DNA of 64,000 nucleotides from Traorella massiliensis (GTDB taxonomy: Bacteria; Bacillota_I; Bacilli_A; Erysipelotrichales; Erysipelotrichaceae): the NCBI RefSeq assembly GCF_900104665.1, contig NZ_LT629969.1, positions 310,001 through 374,000 on the forward strand, written 5' to 3'. Under the pieces are notes generated by a model that was given only the letters and a program-made list of their open reading frames with translations, made no database searches and was not told the origin of the DNA. The number at the start of each line of letters is the position of its first letter. The stretch's first letter is position 1. The position numbers and the translations under genes were made by a program. Shown one piece after another: positions 16,199 through 24,898 of this stretch.

Positions 16199-17936
16199 AT
16201 TTATGTATTTTACGAAGTACTTTTCCATTCAGCATTCCGGTATGTTTTTTATGATCCACAGTAATTTTACCATTGATGATCACATAATCGATACCATCCG
16301 GTGCTTTGCCTGGATTTACCGGATCTTCATTTGTACGTAGATGATCTTTATCAAGGATAACGATATCTGCCCATTTACCTTTTTCTAAAGTGCCTCTATC
16401 TGAAATATTGAACCAGTCGGCTGGGACTTTGGTCATTTGACGAATCTTATCTTCAAAACGCTGAGGGCCGTAATTTAATAGATAACGGATGGCAAAACAA
16501 TAGTTATTAGGGTGGGGTAAACGATTTAATGGACGAGGAAGATCCATTTCTGTTTCTAAATTAAATGAAAAACCATCAGCACATGGCATAGAACGCTCAC
16601 TATCAAGAAGGATCTTTACAGTATCTTCTCCACCAGATTCACGGAAAGTCATGGTCGTATAGGCATCTTTTGAAACGATATTTATCAGGATGTCAATCAG
16701 ATCATCATTATTTTCTTCTTCCATGATCTGACGTAAAGATTTATTTGAATATTTTAGACAGGCACATTGTTCTATATAGATCATTTCTACGATTTCTTTA
16801 TCTGCAAGCATCATGGCTTTTCCGCCTTTTACCTGTTCTTTCATCATCTCTATGAAATCATCATAGGCAAGCTTATCTATAAAATTCTCAATAGAACCAC
16901 ACATCAGTACCCATGGACGGAGAAGGGAAATTAAATAAGGAATAGTGGAACCACCCATGCTAGGATTTGCGATAACATCATACATCATAGGTAATCCTTC
17001 TTCACGCCAGCCTTTTTCTAATTCTAACACAGAAGCTCTTGCAATCTGCTTTTCTATTTCTTCATTGATTGATGGCGAGTAGCTGTACAGTGATGACATA
17101 TGAGAGATATTTGTTTTTATACCTGTTCTTCGACAGATTTCTGTAGCTTCCCGCACACCATATAATCGATTGGGTATCTGAGGATTTTCTGGGTCAAAAC
17201 CACGCACATGGGTATTGTATACGCCGTCATATTCAGCAACAACTTTCACCAGTTCAAGAATCTCTTCCATGGTGGCAAATCTTCCTGGAAGATAATCGAG
17301 ACCTGTTGAAAAACCCTGTGATCCATGTTCCATATCATCATAAAGCAGGGCCTTCATTTGTTCAATTTCTTCACGAGTTGCAGGACGCTGAGCACACCCC
17401 ATAACAGCATTGCGGATATGATTATGGCCAGATAAAGGATAATAATTACATGAAAAACCTTTTTGTTCAGCTATATCCATAAATTCTCCTAATGTTTTCC
17501 ATGTCACATCTAAATGATAATCTTCTTTCAAGGCTTCTTTCATTTTCTTTGCATCTGTTTGGAACGTATAAGGCTGAAAGATCGTTTTATGGACACGATT
17601 GACACTTTTATATTCCCAGCACCAGAATTCCCATGTTTCATCACCAATCGGACCAGCAGCTAATCCGCAATTGCCACAGATAAGTGTTGTAACACCTTGC
17701 ATGGCATAAGCTTCATTTTGCGGCCATACCAAAAGTGACATATCTGCATGACTGTGGGGATCGATAAATCCCGGTGTTACCCAATGCTTTTTCGCATCAA
17801 TAGAAGATAATGCCTGTTTCTCATCCAAAATGCCGATATCAGCGATTTTCCCATCTGTGATTGCAATATCTCCTAAAAAAGCATCTTTGCCGGTGCCATC
17901 AACGATCCTTCCATTTTTAATAATCAAATCGTACAT
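16197..17936 (-). CDS. N-acyl-D-amino-acid deacylase-like amidohydrolase
   Basis: The product has 579 residues. It begins with the composite beta-sandwich (DLIIKNGRIVDGTGK) and has the metal motif HSH at residues 61-63 (GFIDPHSHAD). ICGNCG at 86-91 includes the Cys found in D-aminoacylases, and a further metal site lies near NTHVRGFD and ISHMSS. The end carries the usual GKWADIVILD segment. The family hydrolyses N-acyl-D-amino acids or related dipeptides using zinc. It is longer than the typical 480 residues. It stands alone, convergent with the TIGR04076 gene. Substrate choice cannot be read. Confidence 0.85.
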   Translation of the reverse strand: MYDLIIKNGRIVDGTGKDAFLGDIAITDGKIADIGILDEKQALSSIDAKKHWVTPGFIDPHSHADMSLLVWPQNEAYAMQGVTTLICGNCGLAAGPIGDETWEFWCWEYKSVNRVHKTIFQPYTFQTDAKKMKEALKEDYHLDVTWKTLGEFMDIAEQKGFSCNYYPLSGHNHIRNAVMGCAQRPATREEIEQMKALLYDDMEHGSQGFSTGLDYLPGRFATMEEILELVKVVAEYDGVYNTHVRGFDPENPQIPNRLYGVREATEICRRTGIKTNISHMSSLYSYSPSINEEIEKQIARASVLELEKGWREEGLPMMYDVIANPSMGGSTIPYLISLLRPWVLMCGSIENFIDKLAYDDFIEMMKEQVKGGKAMMLADKEIVEMIYIEQCACLKYSNKSLRQIMEEENNDDLIDILINIVSKDAYTTMTFRESGGEDTVKILLDSERSMPCADGFSFNLETEMDLPRPLNRLPHPNNYCFAIRYLLNYGPQRFEDKIRQMTKVPADWFNISDRGTLEKGKWADIVILDKDHLRTNEDPVNPGKAPDGIDYVIINGKITVDHKKHTGMLNGKVLRKIHK

Positions 17937-18171
17937 TTACTATCTCCTCCTAACCATTCTTTGTAAATATTCTAGCTTTTATAAACAAAATGTCAATGAT
18001 TTAACTGTAATTAAGCATTAGTTATGAAATTTATACAGATCAGAAATGGAAAGGTCATATCAAGCATGAACAATACTTTAGTATTGACATTTTTATTTCA
18101 GAAAGTTGCCCAATAGTTGCTTGCATGTACCATAAAAAGCATCTATACTTCAATTATAGGAGGAATACTCA

Positions 18172-18765
18172 ATGGCACTAAGTGAAAATATTAAAAAAAG
18201 GCGAATAAAGTTAAAAATGTCTCAGGAATATATTGCAGATCAATTGGGAATCAGCCGGCAGGCAGTAGCCAAATGGGAAAACGGTAAAAGTGAACCTTCT
18301 GCAGCAAACTTAGCAGAATTAGCAGCTGTATTAGAAACAAGTGTTTCAGATTTAGTTGAAATAAGACAAACAAATGAAGAAATCCAAAAAAAAGATAAAA
18401 TAAAACAACGCCATCATAATTCTAAAATGCTAGCTGGACGATTTATAGCTGTGTGTCTTGTGAATGCCGGATGGGATGGCTATTCATCTGGATTGTATGC
18501 AAAACTTCCACTTTATTGGCTTGCTTTATTAGGAATAGGCATTATTTTGATGTTTATAACATCTATAGATATGAATAAAAAACATCAAATGGATAAAATA
18601 CAGATTATGACAGGAAGTATCATGATCATTTCAATATTCTTTTTACCACGGATGCTTCCGTTTCATGAAAAAGGAATGAATTATTTCTTATCAGATATCG
18701 TTACTGCAATTTGTGTAATTTACTTAGATTTAAAATATTGGCGGTATATCTGGAAGATAAAATAA
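18172..18765 (+). CDS. XRE regulator with membrane helices
   Basis: The product has 197 residues from ATG 18172 with ATAGGAGG in front. Residues 1-65 are an XRE domain (SQEYIADQLGISRQAVAKWE). After a lysine-rich linker, three or four hydrophobic helices fill residues about 95-197. It is shorter than, and different in its membrane part from, the XRE-SdpI protein at 12274. It is monocistronic, with a terminator just after. Membrane sensing is inferred only from the architecture. Confidence 0.75.
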   Translation: MALSENIKKRRIKLKMSQEYIADQLGISRQAVAKWENGKSEPSAANLAELAAVLETSVSDLVEIRQTNEEIQKKDKIKQRHHNSKMLAGRFIAVCLVNAGWDGYSSGLYAKLPLYWLALLGIGIILMFITSIDMNKKHQMDKIQIMTGSIMIISIFFLPRMLPFHEKGMNYFLSDIVTAICVIYLDLKYWRYIWKIK

Positions 18766-18776
18766 ATGATATAGAA

Positions 18777-18812
18777 AAAGTCACATGAACGCTTTGTCAA
18801 TGTGGCTTTATT
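18777..18812 (+). terminator. Terminator after XRE gene
   Basis: AAAGTCACAT pairs with ATGTGGCTTT (one G-T pair) at 18777-18786 and 18800-18809, followed by a T-rich stretch. Confidence 0.75.
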
Positions 18813-18852
18813 TATTAGAAAACATTTTTGAATGATAGGCAGATGTATGACT

Positions 18853-19134
18853 TTATTTACAGATGAAAAGAGATTTGTTCGGTGTCATCCACAAAGCATA
18901 ACACTTTCTATTACTTTTTGTGATGATCTTTTCTAAATTAGATTTTAAAAAAGAGAACTGATACCTTGCATTTAATTCAGGATCAGCTAACGGAATCAGC
19001 ACTCTGTATGTATCGTCATTTCTTAAATCCTTTGATAATGCTGAAACAGTGGCAAGAAAATTTGTAGTCAAAACATTCATACGATGAAAAACAAAAGAAA
19101 TATAACTGATATCGTAACGTTTGACCTGATACAA
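18853..19134 (-). other. Doubtful frame, possibly a gene remnant
   Basis: The 489-base gap 18766-19254 holds a minus-strand frame of 93 codons. Part of it reads like protein (TTNFLATVSALSKDLRNDDT). It starts at a TTG inside a hairpin and has no ribosome site. An internal Met near 19078 is equally unsupported. No family is recognised. It may be the end of a lost gene or chance. Confidence 0.2.
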
Positions 19135-19150
19135 GCTGTATCAGGTTTTA
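19124..19150 (+). terminator. Orphan terminator-like hairpin
   Basis: ACCTGATACA and TGTATCAGGT pair perfectly around AGC and lead into TTTT on the plus strand. No plus-strand gene ends nearby, which suggests that a gene was lost here or that it stops read-through into the redox operon. Confidence 0.6.
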
Positions 19151-19254
19151 AATAGATAATTCTATGCATAAAAGGCATGATTCAATATAGATTATAAGTA
19201 ATTTACATATTAAGTCTTCAATTTTATAATTCAAATATAAAAGGAGGTATTTTA

Positions 19255-19740
19255 ATGAAAAGATATGTCTTTACTGTATTTTCAATCCTGTTATCTTTTT
19301 CACTTGTGGCTTGTTCATCTTTATCACAGGAAGAAGTAGGAGGTGATTTGTTTTTAATAAAAGTAGAGGATCTGTATTCAAGTAATTATGACGAATGCCT
19401 GGATAGAGCTTCTGAGGAAAAGGCATCAAATGCCAGACCTGCTTTAGCGACACACGTTGAGAATATGGATGAATATGATATTATTTTTCTAGGTTTTCCT
19501 AACTGATGGTATACGATTCCGATGTCCGTTCATACATTTTTGGAAGAATATGATTTTTCTGGAAAAACGATCATTCCTTTTGTTACGCATGGTACAGGAG
19601 GATTATCTAATACGATCAATGATCTGACAAATTCGCTTGATGAAACGGTAACGATCTTAGAACCTATAGGTATCTATCGTTTGGATGTTGATGATTCACA
19701 GCCGGCAATCAAGCAGTGGCTAACAAGTCTTGATATATAA
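19255..19740 (+). pseudogene. Flavodoxin lipoprotein, broken by in-frame TGA
   Basis: The frame starts at ATG 19255 after AGGAGG, with a lipoprotein signal ending LVAC. It continues as a flavodoxin (YDECLDRASEEKASNARPAL, MDEYDIIFLGFPN) to a TGA at 19504-19506. The same frame goes on without a break from 19507 (WYTIPMSVHTFLEEYDFSGK, then the THGTGGLSN loop) to 19740. Relatives have FPNWW here, so the TGA stands where TGG is expected. The usual FMN phosphate loop (S/T-x-TGNT) between the signal and GGDLF is also missing. Two separate lesions make a non-functional gene likely. It is the first gene of a redox operon. Confidence 0.85.
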
Positions 19741-19777
19741 AAATAAAGTATGATCTATAAAAGACAGAAGGTGTAAA

Positions 19778-20449
19778 ATGAAAAAAAGTCAGATAAAAAT
19801 AGGCGTTGATATTCTCATGACAATCTTATTATTATTTTTAATGGGATATCAGTTTTGGGGAGATGCAGCTCATGAGTGGGTAGGATTTTTCTTATTTATA
19901 CTATTTATTCTCCATCATCTATTAAATATCCAATGGTATAAAAATCTTTTTCGTGGCCGATATACACCTGTGCGTATATTTCAGCTGATCATCGATATAT
20001 CATTATTTTTCATTATGATCGGACTTATGATTAGCAGTATCTTGTTATCAAGTCATGTACTTTCATTTCTGAAAATTCAAGGGATGACTTCTTTTGCGAG
20101 GATCTTGCATATGGCAACAGCTTATTGGAGCTATGTTTTGATGGCTTTGCATTTAGGTTTGAATTGGGGCGTACTAGTAGCTCTTGTACGTAAAAATATG
20201 GTTTTTGTATTAAGGTTAAAACCTCGTATTACATTATTGATTGCTGTAGTTATTGCACTTATGGGACTGGGGGTGTTTATTCAGCGTGATTTATTAACCT
20301 ATATGCTTGTACAAACAGAATTTGTATTTTTAGATTTCAATGAATCAAAAATCAGATTCTATCTTGATTATCTCGCATTAATGGGTTTCTTTATTTTTAT
20401 CGCATATTATATATCAAAATGGTTACGTTCATTAAAAGTTAACAAATAA
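19778..20449 (+). CDS. DUF4405 cytochrome-b-like membrane protein
   Basis: The product has 223 residues and five or six hydrophobic helices. Histidines sit where heme ligands are expected: ILHHLLNIQWYKNL in helix 2 and ILHMATAYWSYVLMALH in helix 4. This matches DUF4405, described as a cytochrome-like component linked to flavin-based electron transfer across the membrane. It lies 37 bases after the broken flavodoxin lipoprotein and before an FMN reductase. It may have passed electrons to that lipoprotein, whose loss would leave it without a partner. Confidence 0.75.
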   Translation: MKKSQIKIGVDILMTILLLFLMGYQFWGDAAHEWVGFFLFILFILHHLLNIQWYKNLFRGRYTPVRIFQLIIDISLFFIMIGLMISSILLSSHVLSFLKIQGMTSFARILHMATAYWSYVLMALHLGLNWGVLVALVRKNMVFVLRLKPRITLLIAVVIALMGLGVFIQRDLLTYMLVQTEFVFLDFNESKIRFYLDYLALMGFFIFIAYYISKWLRSLKVNK

Positions 20450-20473
20450 TATAATTATAAGGAAGGTGATTTT

Positions 20474-21004
20474 ATGAAAATATTGATATTAACAGGAAGT
20501 CCTCATAAGAAAGGTACTTCTAACACATTAGTAAGTGAATTTAAAAAAGGAGCTGTAGAAGCTGGACATCAGGTAGAAATCTATGACTGTGCTCATGGAA
20601 ATCTTCATCCATGCTTAGGTTGTGATGCTTGTGGGATGAATGGAAAATGTATTCAAAAAGATGAGGGTAATCAGGTATTAGCTAAGATCTTAGAAAGTGA
20701 TCTCATTGTTTTCGCAACCCCTATATATTATTTTGGTATGAGTGCGCAATTAAAAATGATGATCGATCGTTTCTATGCACAAAATGGAAATATTACTCGT
20801 AAGCATATGAAGGCCATCTTACTGACAACCGCATGGAATGATGATGAAATAGTGATGAAGGGAATTAAAACACATTTTGAAATTATTTTTGATTATCTTG
20901 ATTTTCAAAATGCAGGTATGATATTGGCTAAAGGGGCTGGAACAGTAGGGATGATGCCAAGGAAATATCTTGAAGAAGCTTATAGCTTAGGTAGAAATTT
21001 ATAA
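20474..21004 (+). CDS. Flavodoxin-fold NAD(P)H oxidoreductase (FMN reductase type)
   Basis: The product has 176 residues with AAGGAAGGTGAT before the ATG. The FMN loop is GSPHKKGTSNTL near residues 8-19, and the flavin-binding ATPIYYFGMSAQLKMMIDR segment lies near 81-99. A Cys cluster LGCDACGMNGKC at about residues 48-59 resembles the iron-sulfur flavoprotein motif. It acts in the cytoplasm and probably reduces quinones, azo or nitro compounds; the native acceptor is unknown. It lies 24 bases after the DUF4405 gene and 11 before the aldo/keto reductase gene. Confidence 0.85.
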   Translation: MKILILTGSPHKKGTSNTLVSEFKKGAVEAGHQVEIYDCAHGNLHPCLGCDACGMNGKCIQKDEGNQVLAKILESDLIVFATPIYYFGMSAQLKMMIDRFYAQNGNITRKHMKAILLTTAWNDDEIVMKGIKTHFEIIFDYLDFQNAGMILAKGAGTVGMMPRKYLEEAYSLGRNL

Positions 21005-21015
21005 AAGGAGACATT

Positions 21016-22053
21016 ATGGAATATCGTAAATTAGGAAATTCAGATTTAATGGTATCGGCTATTTGTATGGGATGTATGGGATTTGGCGATCCTCATAATG
21101 GTCAGCATTCATGGACGCTTGATGAAAAAAAGAGTCGAGAAATTATTCAAAAAGGAATTGAACTTGGTGTTAACTTCTTTGATACAGCCATTGGTTATCA
21201 AAGTGGAACGAGTGAACAGTATTTAGGACGTGCTTTGAAAGATTTTGTGAAACGAGATGAAGTTGTGGTTGCGACAAAGTTTCTTCCTCGTACACAAGAA
21301 GAAATAGATAAGGGTATCAGTGGTCAGCAGCATATCGAAAGAATGTTGAATAAGAGCTTAGAGAATTTAGGTATGGATCATGTAGATCTTTATATTTATC
21401 ATATGTGGGATTATCAGACACCTTTATATGAGATCATGGAAGGGTTGAATAATATGGTCAAAGCAGGTAAAACAAGATATATTGGTATTTCAAACTGTTT
21501 TGCTTTTCAACTGGCTCAAGCTAATGCCTTGGCTGAAAAATATGGTTTTGCGAAATTTATATCTGTACAGGGACATTATAATTTGATCTTTAGAGAAGAA
21601 GAAAGAGAAATGGCAAAACTATGTGCACAGGACAATATCGCAATGACTCCATATAGTGCTTTAGCCGGTGGGCGGTTAGCAAAACGCCCAAATGAAACGA
21701 GTAAAAGACTTGTAGAAGATAGCTATGCGAAATTAAAATATGATGCCACTGCGAAACAAGATCATCTGATTATTGAAAGAGTTATGGAACTGGCAGATAG
21801 GCATGGTGTCAGCATGACTGAAATCTCATTAGCGTGGCTTTTAAAGAAGGTCACATCTCCAATCGTTGGTACAACAAAGACGAGTCATATTGAAGGAGCT
21901 GTCAAAGCAGTCGATCTGAAATTAAGTGAGGATGAAATGATTTATCTGGAAGAATGTTATGTGCCACATGCCCTAGTGGGTGTCATGGCTCAGAATACCC
22001 CTGCAGCTGCAAAAGAAAAGCATGTATGGTCAACAGGTAATCAGAATATCTGA
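21016..22053 (+). CDS. Aldo/keto reductase
   Basis: The product has 345 residues with AAAGGAG before ATG. The catalytic tetrad can be placed: Asp in NFFDTAIGY, Tyr in the same motif, Lys in VVATKF, and His in YIYHMWD. The NADPH site includes the late IVGTTKTSHIEGAV segment. Family members reduce aldehydes and ketones in the cytoplasm. The arrangement flavodoxin, reductase, aldo/keto reductase and cyclophilin-like protein is common in clostridia, often beside a LysR gene, as here. Confidence 0.9.
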   Translation: MEYRKLGNSDLMVSAICMGCMGFGDPHNGQHSWTLDEKKSREIIQKGIELGVNFFDTAIGYQSGTSEQYLGRALKDFVKRDEVVVATKFLPRTQEEIDKGISGQQHIERMLNKSLENLGMDHVDLYIYHMWDYQTPLYEIMEGLNNMVKAGKTRYIGISNCFAFQLAQANALAEKYGFAKFISVQGHYNLIFREEEREMAKLCAQDNIAMTPYSALAGGRLAKRPNETSKRLVEDSYAKLKYDATAKQDHLIIERVMELADRHGVSMTEISLAWLLKKVTSPIVGTTKTSHIEGAVKAVDLKLSEDEMIYLEECYVPHALVGVMAQNTPAAAKEKHVWSTGNQNI

Positions 22054-22068
22054 AATGGAGGAGCAAAG

Positions 22069-22415
22069 ATGTTTATAAAGGTAAACGATACGATTTTAAA
22101 AGCAGAGCTTGTTGATAATTCTTCGACAAAAGCATTAAAGAAAAAGCTTGCGCAAGGTCCGCTTACGATTCATATGAACGATTATGCAAGAATGGAAAAA
22201 GTAGGAGATCTTGGTTTTTATCTGCCTGTAAATGACCGGTACACACAAACAGAAGCAAAAGACTTAATCTTATATCAAGGCTTTTTTTTGTGATTTATTA
22301 TGCTAAGAATTATTGGAATTTCACAAAGCTTGGAAGAATTGAGAATGTAAGCAAAGAAGAATTAAAAAAACTGTTAGGTCATCAGGATGTGACGGTTACT
22401 TTATCACTGGAATAA
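22069..22415 (+). pseudogene. Cyclophilin-like fold protein, frameshifted in a T8 run
   Basis: The frame from ATG 22069 (with GGAGG) encodes the cyclophilin-like fold: a small start, PLTIHMNDYARMEKVGDLGF, and DRYTQTEAKDLILYQG. At 22272-22279 eight T are followed by GTGATT, giving an early TGA at 22293. With one more T the frame reads FFFVIYYAKNYWNFTKLG and ends at 22415, completing the expected C-terminus. It is a pseudogene, a slippery tract or a sequencing error. It ends the redox operon. Confidence 0.85.
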
Positions 22416-22421
22416 TTATAA

Positions 22422-22450
22422 AAAATGTTCTGAATAAAATAGAACATTTT
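22422..22450. terminator. Shared terminator of convergent genes
   Basis: AAAATGTTCT and AGAACATTTT pair perfectly around a 9-nt loop between the cyclophilin-like gene and the convergent LysR gene. Confidence 0.85.
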
Positions 22451-22456
22451 CTTGTA

Positions 22457-23344
22457 TTAATGCTGTAATTCAAATAAATCATATATTTGATCTAGAAATT
22501 TTTCACTAGGTCTAGATAGTTTTTGATACTTTTTCCAAATGAGATACATGCTGATTTTAAGAGAAGGAGAAAGAGGAATGAAACAAAGGTTTGAATGACC
22601 GGATACATTTATGATCTTATCTAATCCAAGTGCATATCCCAGTCCTTCTTCAACCATTATAGAAGCATTAAAAATAAGATTATAGGTTGCAACGATATTC
22701 ATTTCATTGCGACTTTTTTTCATCCAGGAAGTTAATGGGTCTCCATCATAGATATTTCTATTGATGATCAAAGGAAGCCCTTCTAAATCTTTAGGCTCAA
22801 TCAATTTTTTACTTGATAATGGACTGTCTTTTCGCATCAAAACACCATAAGTATCCTTATAAGGTATTTCAAGATATTCATATTTTGAGGTATCAACATT
22901 GCTTAATAAAACTCCAAAATCATAGAGCCCTTTATCAAGTCTTTCAAGTACATCAGTCGTATCTCCGCTAGCGATATGAAAACGAATTTTTGGATAATCT
23001 GTTTGAAGCTGATAAACTGCCTGGGCAAGTAAACGGATCGCTTCAGTTTCTCCGGCACCGATATAAATATCGCCTTCGCTGATATCATCAGAAAGAGTAA
23101 GTTCATCTTCGCATCGTTTCACTAAATCTAATATTTCCTGTGCACGTTTGCGTAAGATCATCCCTTCTTCAGTGAGGGTTATTTTACGGTTTCCTCGAAT
23201 AAATAATTGTTTTCCTAGAGATTCTTCAAGATCTTTGATCTGTCTTGAAAGTGTTGGCTGTGAAAGATGAAGAAATTCAGCGGCAGCTGATATATTCTGT
23301 TCACGAGCGATCGCTAAAAAATATTCTAATACTCTTAATTCCAT
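22457..23344 (-). CDS. LysR-family regulator
   Basis: The product has 295 residues. The N-terminal helix-turn-helix is standard (LEYFLAIAREQNISAAAEFL, LHLSQPTLSRQIKDLEESLG). The remaining 200 residues are the periplasmic-protein-like effector domain. AGGAGGATC precedes ATG. It is divergent from a cystine uptake and C-S lyase operon and convergent with a redox operon. LysR proteins usually act on a divergent neighbour, and B. subtilis YtlI controls cystine uptake this way, so the cystine operon is the better candidate target. The effector is unknown. Confidence 0.9.
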   Translation of the reverse strand: MELRVLEYFLAIAREQNISAAAEFLHLSQPTLSRQIKDLEESLGKQLFIRGNRKITLTEEGMILRKRAQEILDLVKRCEDELTLSDDISEGDIYIGAGETEAIRLLAQAVYQLQTDYPKIRFHIASGDTTDVLERLDKGLYDFGVLLSNVDTSKYEYLEIPYKDTYGVLMRKDSPLSSKKLIEPKDLEGLPLIINRNIYDGDPLTSWMKKSRNEMNIVATYNLIFNASIMVEEGLGYALGLDKIINVSGHSNLCFIPLSPSLKISMYLIWKKYQKLSRPSEKFLDQIYDLFELQH

Positions 23345-23475
23345 GAAATGATCCTCCTATAGATATTATAATGAAGTTTTCTATTCAAATCAAGCATACC
23401 AAACTATTAAGTATAAGTATTTGTTATCTGTAGATTTAAGTGTTACGATGAATATGCAAAGGAAAGATGTGATTT

Positions 23476-23715
23476 ATGAAAAGAAAGTTAACGGAAGATT
23501 TTATTAAACAAAATCTAAAAGATGCTGGCTGTGACGGTGATACGATTGATTGCATATTAGAATGCTGTGAGAATGGCAATATAAAAAAAAGAAAAAAAGT
23601 TATTTCTCAGCATCGTAAAAAACTATTGGAACAAGTCCATGAGGGACAACGCCAGATTGATTGTCTTGATTATTTTTCATATCAAATTGAAGATGATGAA
23701 AAGGAAAAGAAATGA
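23476..23715 (+). CDS. Small Cys-containing conserved protein
   Basis: The product has 79 residues, hydrophilic and Lys-rich, with Cys in AGCDGDTIDCILECCENGN. GAAAGATGTGATTT precedes the ATG, a modest ribosome site. Proteins of this form occur in Firmicutes as unnamed partners of redox or transport genes. It is the first gene of the unit with the C-S lyase and cystine transporter, 15 bases before the next start. Function unknown. Confidence 0.6.
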   Translation: MKRKLTEDFIKQNLKDAGCDGDTIDCILECCENGNIKKRKKVISQHRKKLLEQVHEGQRQIDCLDYFSYQIEDDEKEKK

Positions 23716-23730
23716 TGAAAGGAAGGAAAT

Positions 23731-24897
23731 ATGAAGATTAATTTTGATGAAATAATTGATCGCAGAGGAAGTAATTCTTCTAAATGGAATGTGCAAGAGA
23801 ATGAATTGCCATTGTCAATGGCTGATATGGATTTTAAAGCTTCACCTGAAATTATAGAAGCTTTATCTAAAAGGATCCGGCATGGAATATTTGGATACAG
23901 TGATGTATCGGATGAATGGAAAGAAAGTATCATCCATTGGTGGCAAACAAGACATCAATTTGAAATTCAAAAGGAATGGCTGATGTTTTGTACGGGAGTA
24001 ATACCTGCTATTTCAAGTATCGTAAGAAAGATAACGACACCTGCGGAAAAAATAGTTGTGTTGACACCAATTTATAATATCTTTTTTAATTCTATCTTGA
24101 ATAATGGCAGAGTCGTTTTAGAGTGTCCGTTAGTTGAAAAAGATGGGAGATATGAGATCGATTTTATAGACTTAGAGAGCAAACTATCTGATCCTCAGAC
24201 AACGATGATGATCTTATGTAATCCTCATAATCCGATCGGGAAGATCTGGAACAGAGAAGAACTTGAAAAAATCGGTGAACTTTGTGAGAAACATCATGTG
24301 GTCGTAGTATCTGATGAGATCCATTGTGACCTGACAGATCCTGGAAAATCTTATCTTCCTTATGCTTCGATTTCAAAGAATTGTTTAAATAACAGTATCG
24401 TATGTGTTGCTCCTTCAAAAACATTTAATCTTGCAGGACTGCAAAGTGCCGCAATCATCGTTGCCAATGAAGCTTTACGAAATAAAGTAAATCGGGCGAT
24501 CAATACAGATGAGGTGGCAGAGCCAAATGCTTTTGCGATGAGCGCTACTATTGCTGCATATCACTCACAGTATTGGCTAGATGAATTACGCAATTATATA
24601 TTTGAAAATAAAAAATTAGTACGTGAGTATATCGCACTTCATATTCCAGAATTAAAAGTGCTTGATTCAGAAGCGACCTATCTGTTATGGATCGATTGTC
24701 GAGAAATCACTAATGATTCCACAGAACTTGTGAATGAGATAAGAAAGAAAACCGGTTTGATTTTATCTTCCGGTGAAATTTATAGAGGAGATGGGTTTCA
24801 TTATTTAAGAATGAATACAGCTTATCCAAGAAAAGTAATGATAGATGCTTTAAATAGATTGCATCATGCAATCGAAATGATAAAAATTGGAGGTTAA
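23731..24897 (+). CDS. MalY/PatB-type aminotransferase, cystathionine beta-lyase
   Basis: The product has 388 residues, the usual length for the PLP fold-I MalY/PatB group. The N-terminus (RRGSNSSKW, LPLSMADMDF) is diagnostic of that group. The PLP site shows NPHNPIGKIW, SDEIHCDL and the Schiff-base Lys in APSKTFNLAGLQ (about residue 230). MalY/PatB enzymes cleave C-S bonds of cystathionine or cystine, giving pyruvate, ammonia and a thiol. Directly followed by a cystine-type ABC importer, it would use the imported disulfide as a sulfur source. Confidence 0.9.
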   Translation: MKINFDEIIDRRGSNSSKWNVQENELPLSMADMDFKASPEIIEALSKRIRHGIFGYSDVSDEWKESIIHWWQTRHQFEIQKEWLMFCTGVIPAISSIVRKITTPAEKIVVLTPIYNIFFNSILNNGRVVLECPLVEKDGRYEIDFIDLESKLSDPQTTMMILCNPHNPIGKIWNREELEKIGELCEKHHVVVVSDEIHCDLTDPGKSYLPYASISKNCLNNSIVCVAPSKTFNLAGLQSAAIIVANEALRNKVNRAINTDEVAEPNAFAMSATIAAYHSQYWLDELRNYIFENKKLVREYIALHIPELKVLDSEATYLLWIDCREITNDSTELVNEIRKKTGLILSSGEIYRGDGFHYLRMNTAYPRKVMIDALNRLHHAIEMIKIGG

Positions 24898-24898
24898 T

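Noticed and set aside
19504-19506. Recoding of TGA as Trp in this genome
   Set aside because: Several intact genes end at TGA (for example the PLP enzyme at 37618), and conserved Trp elsewhere is TGG. A change of the code is not supported.
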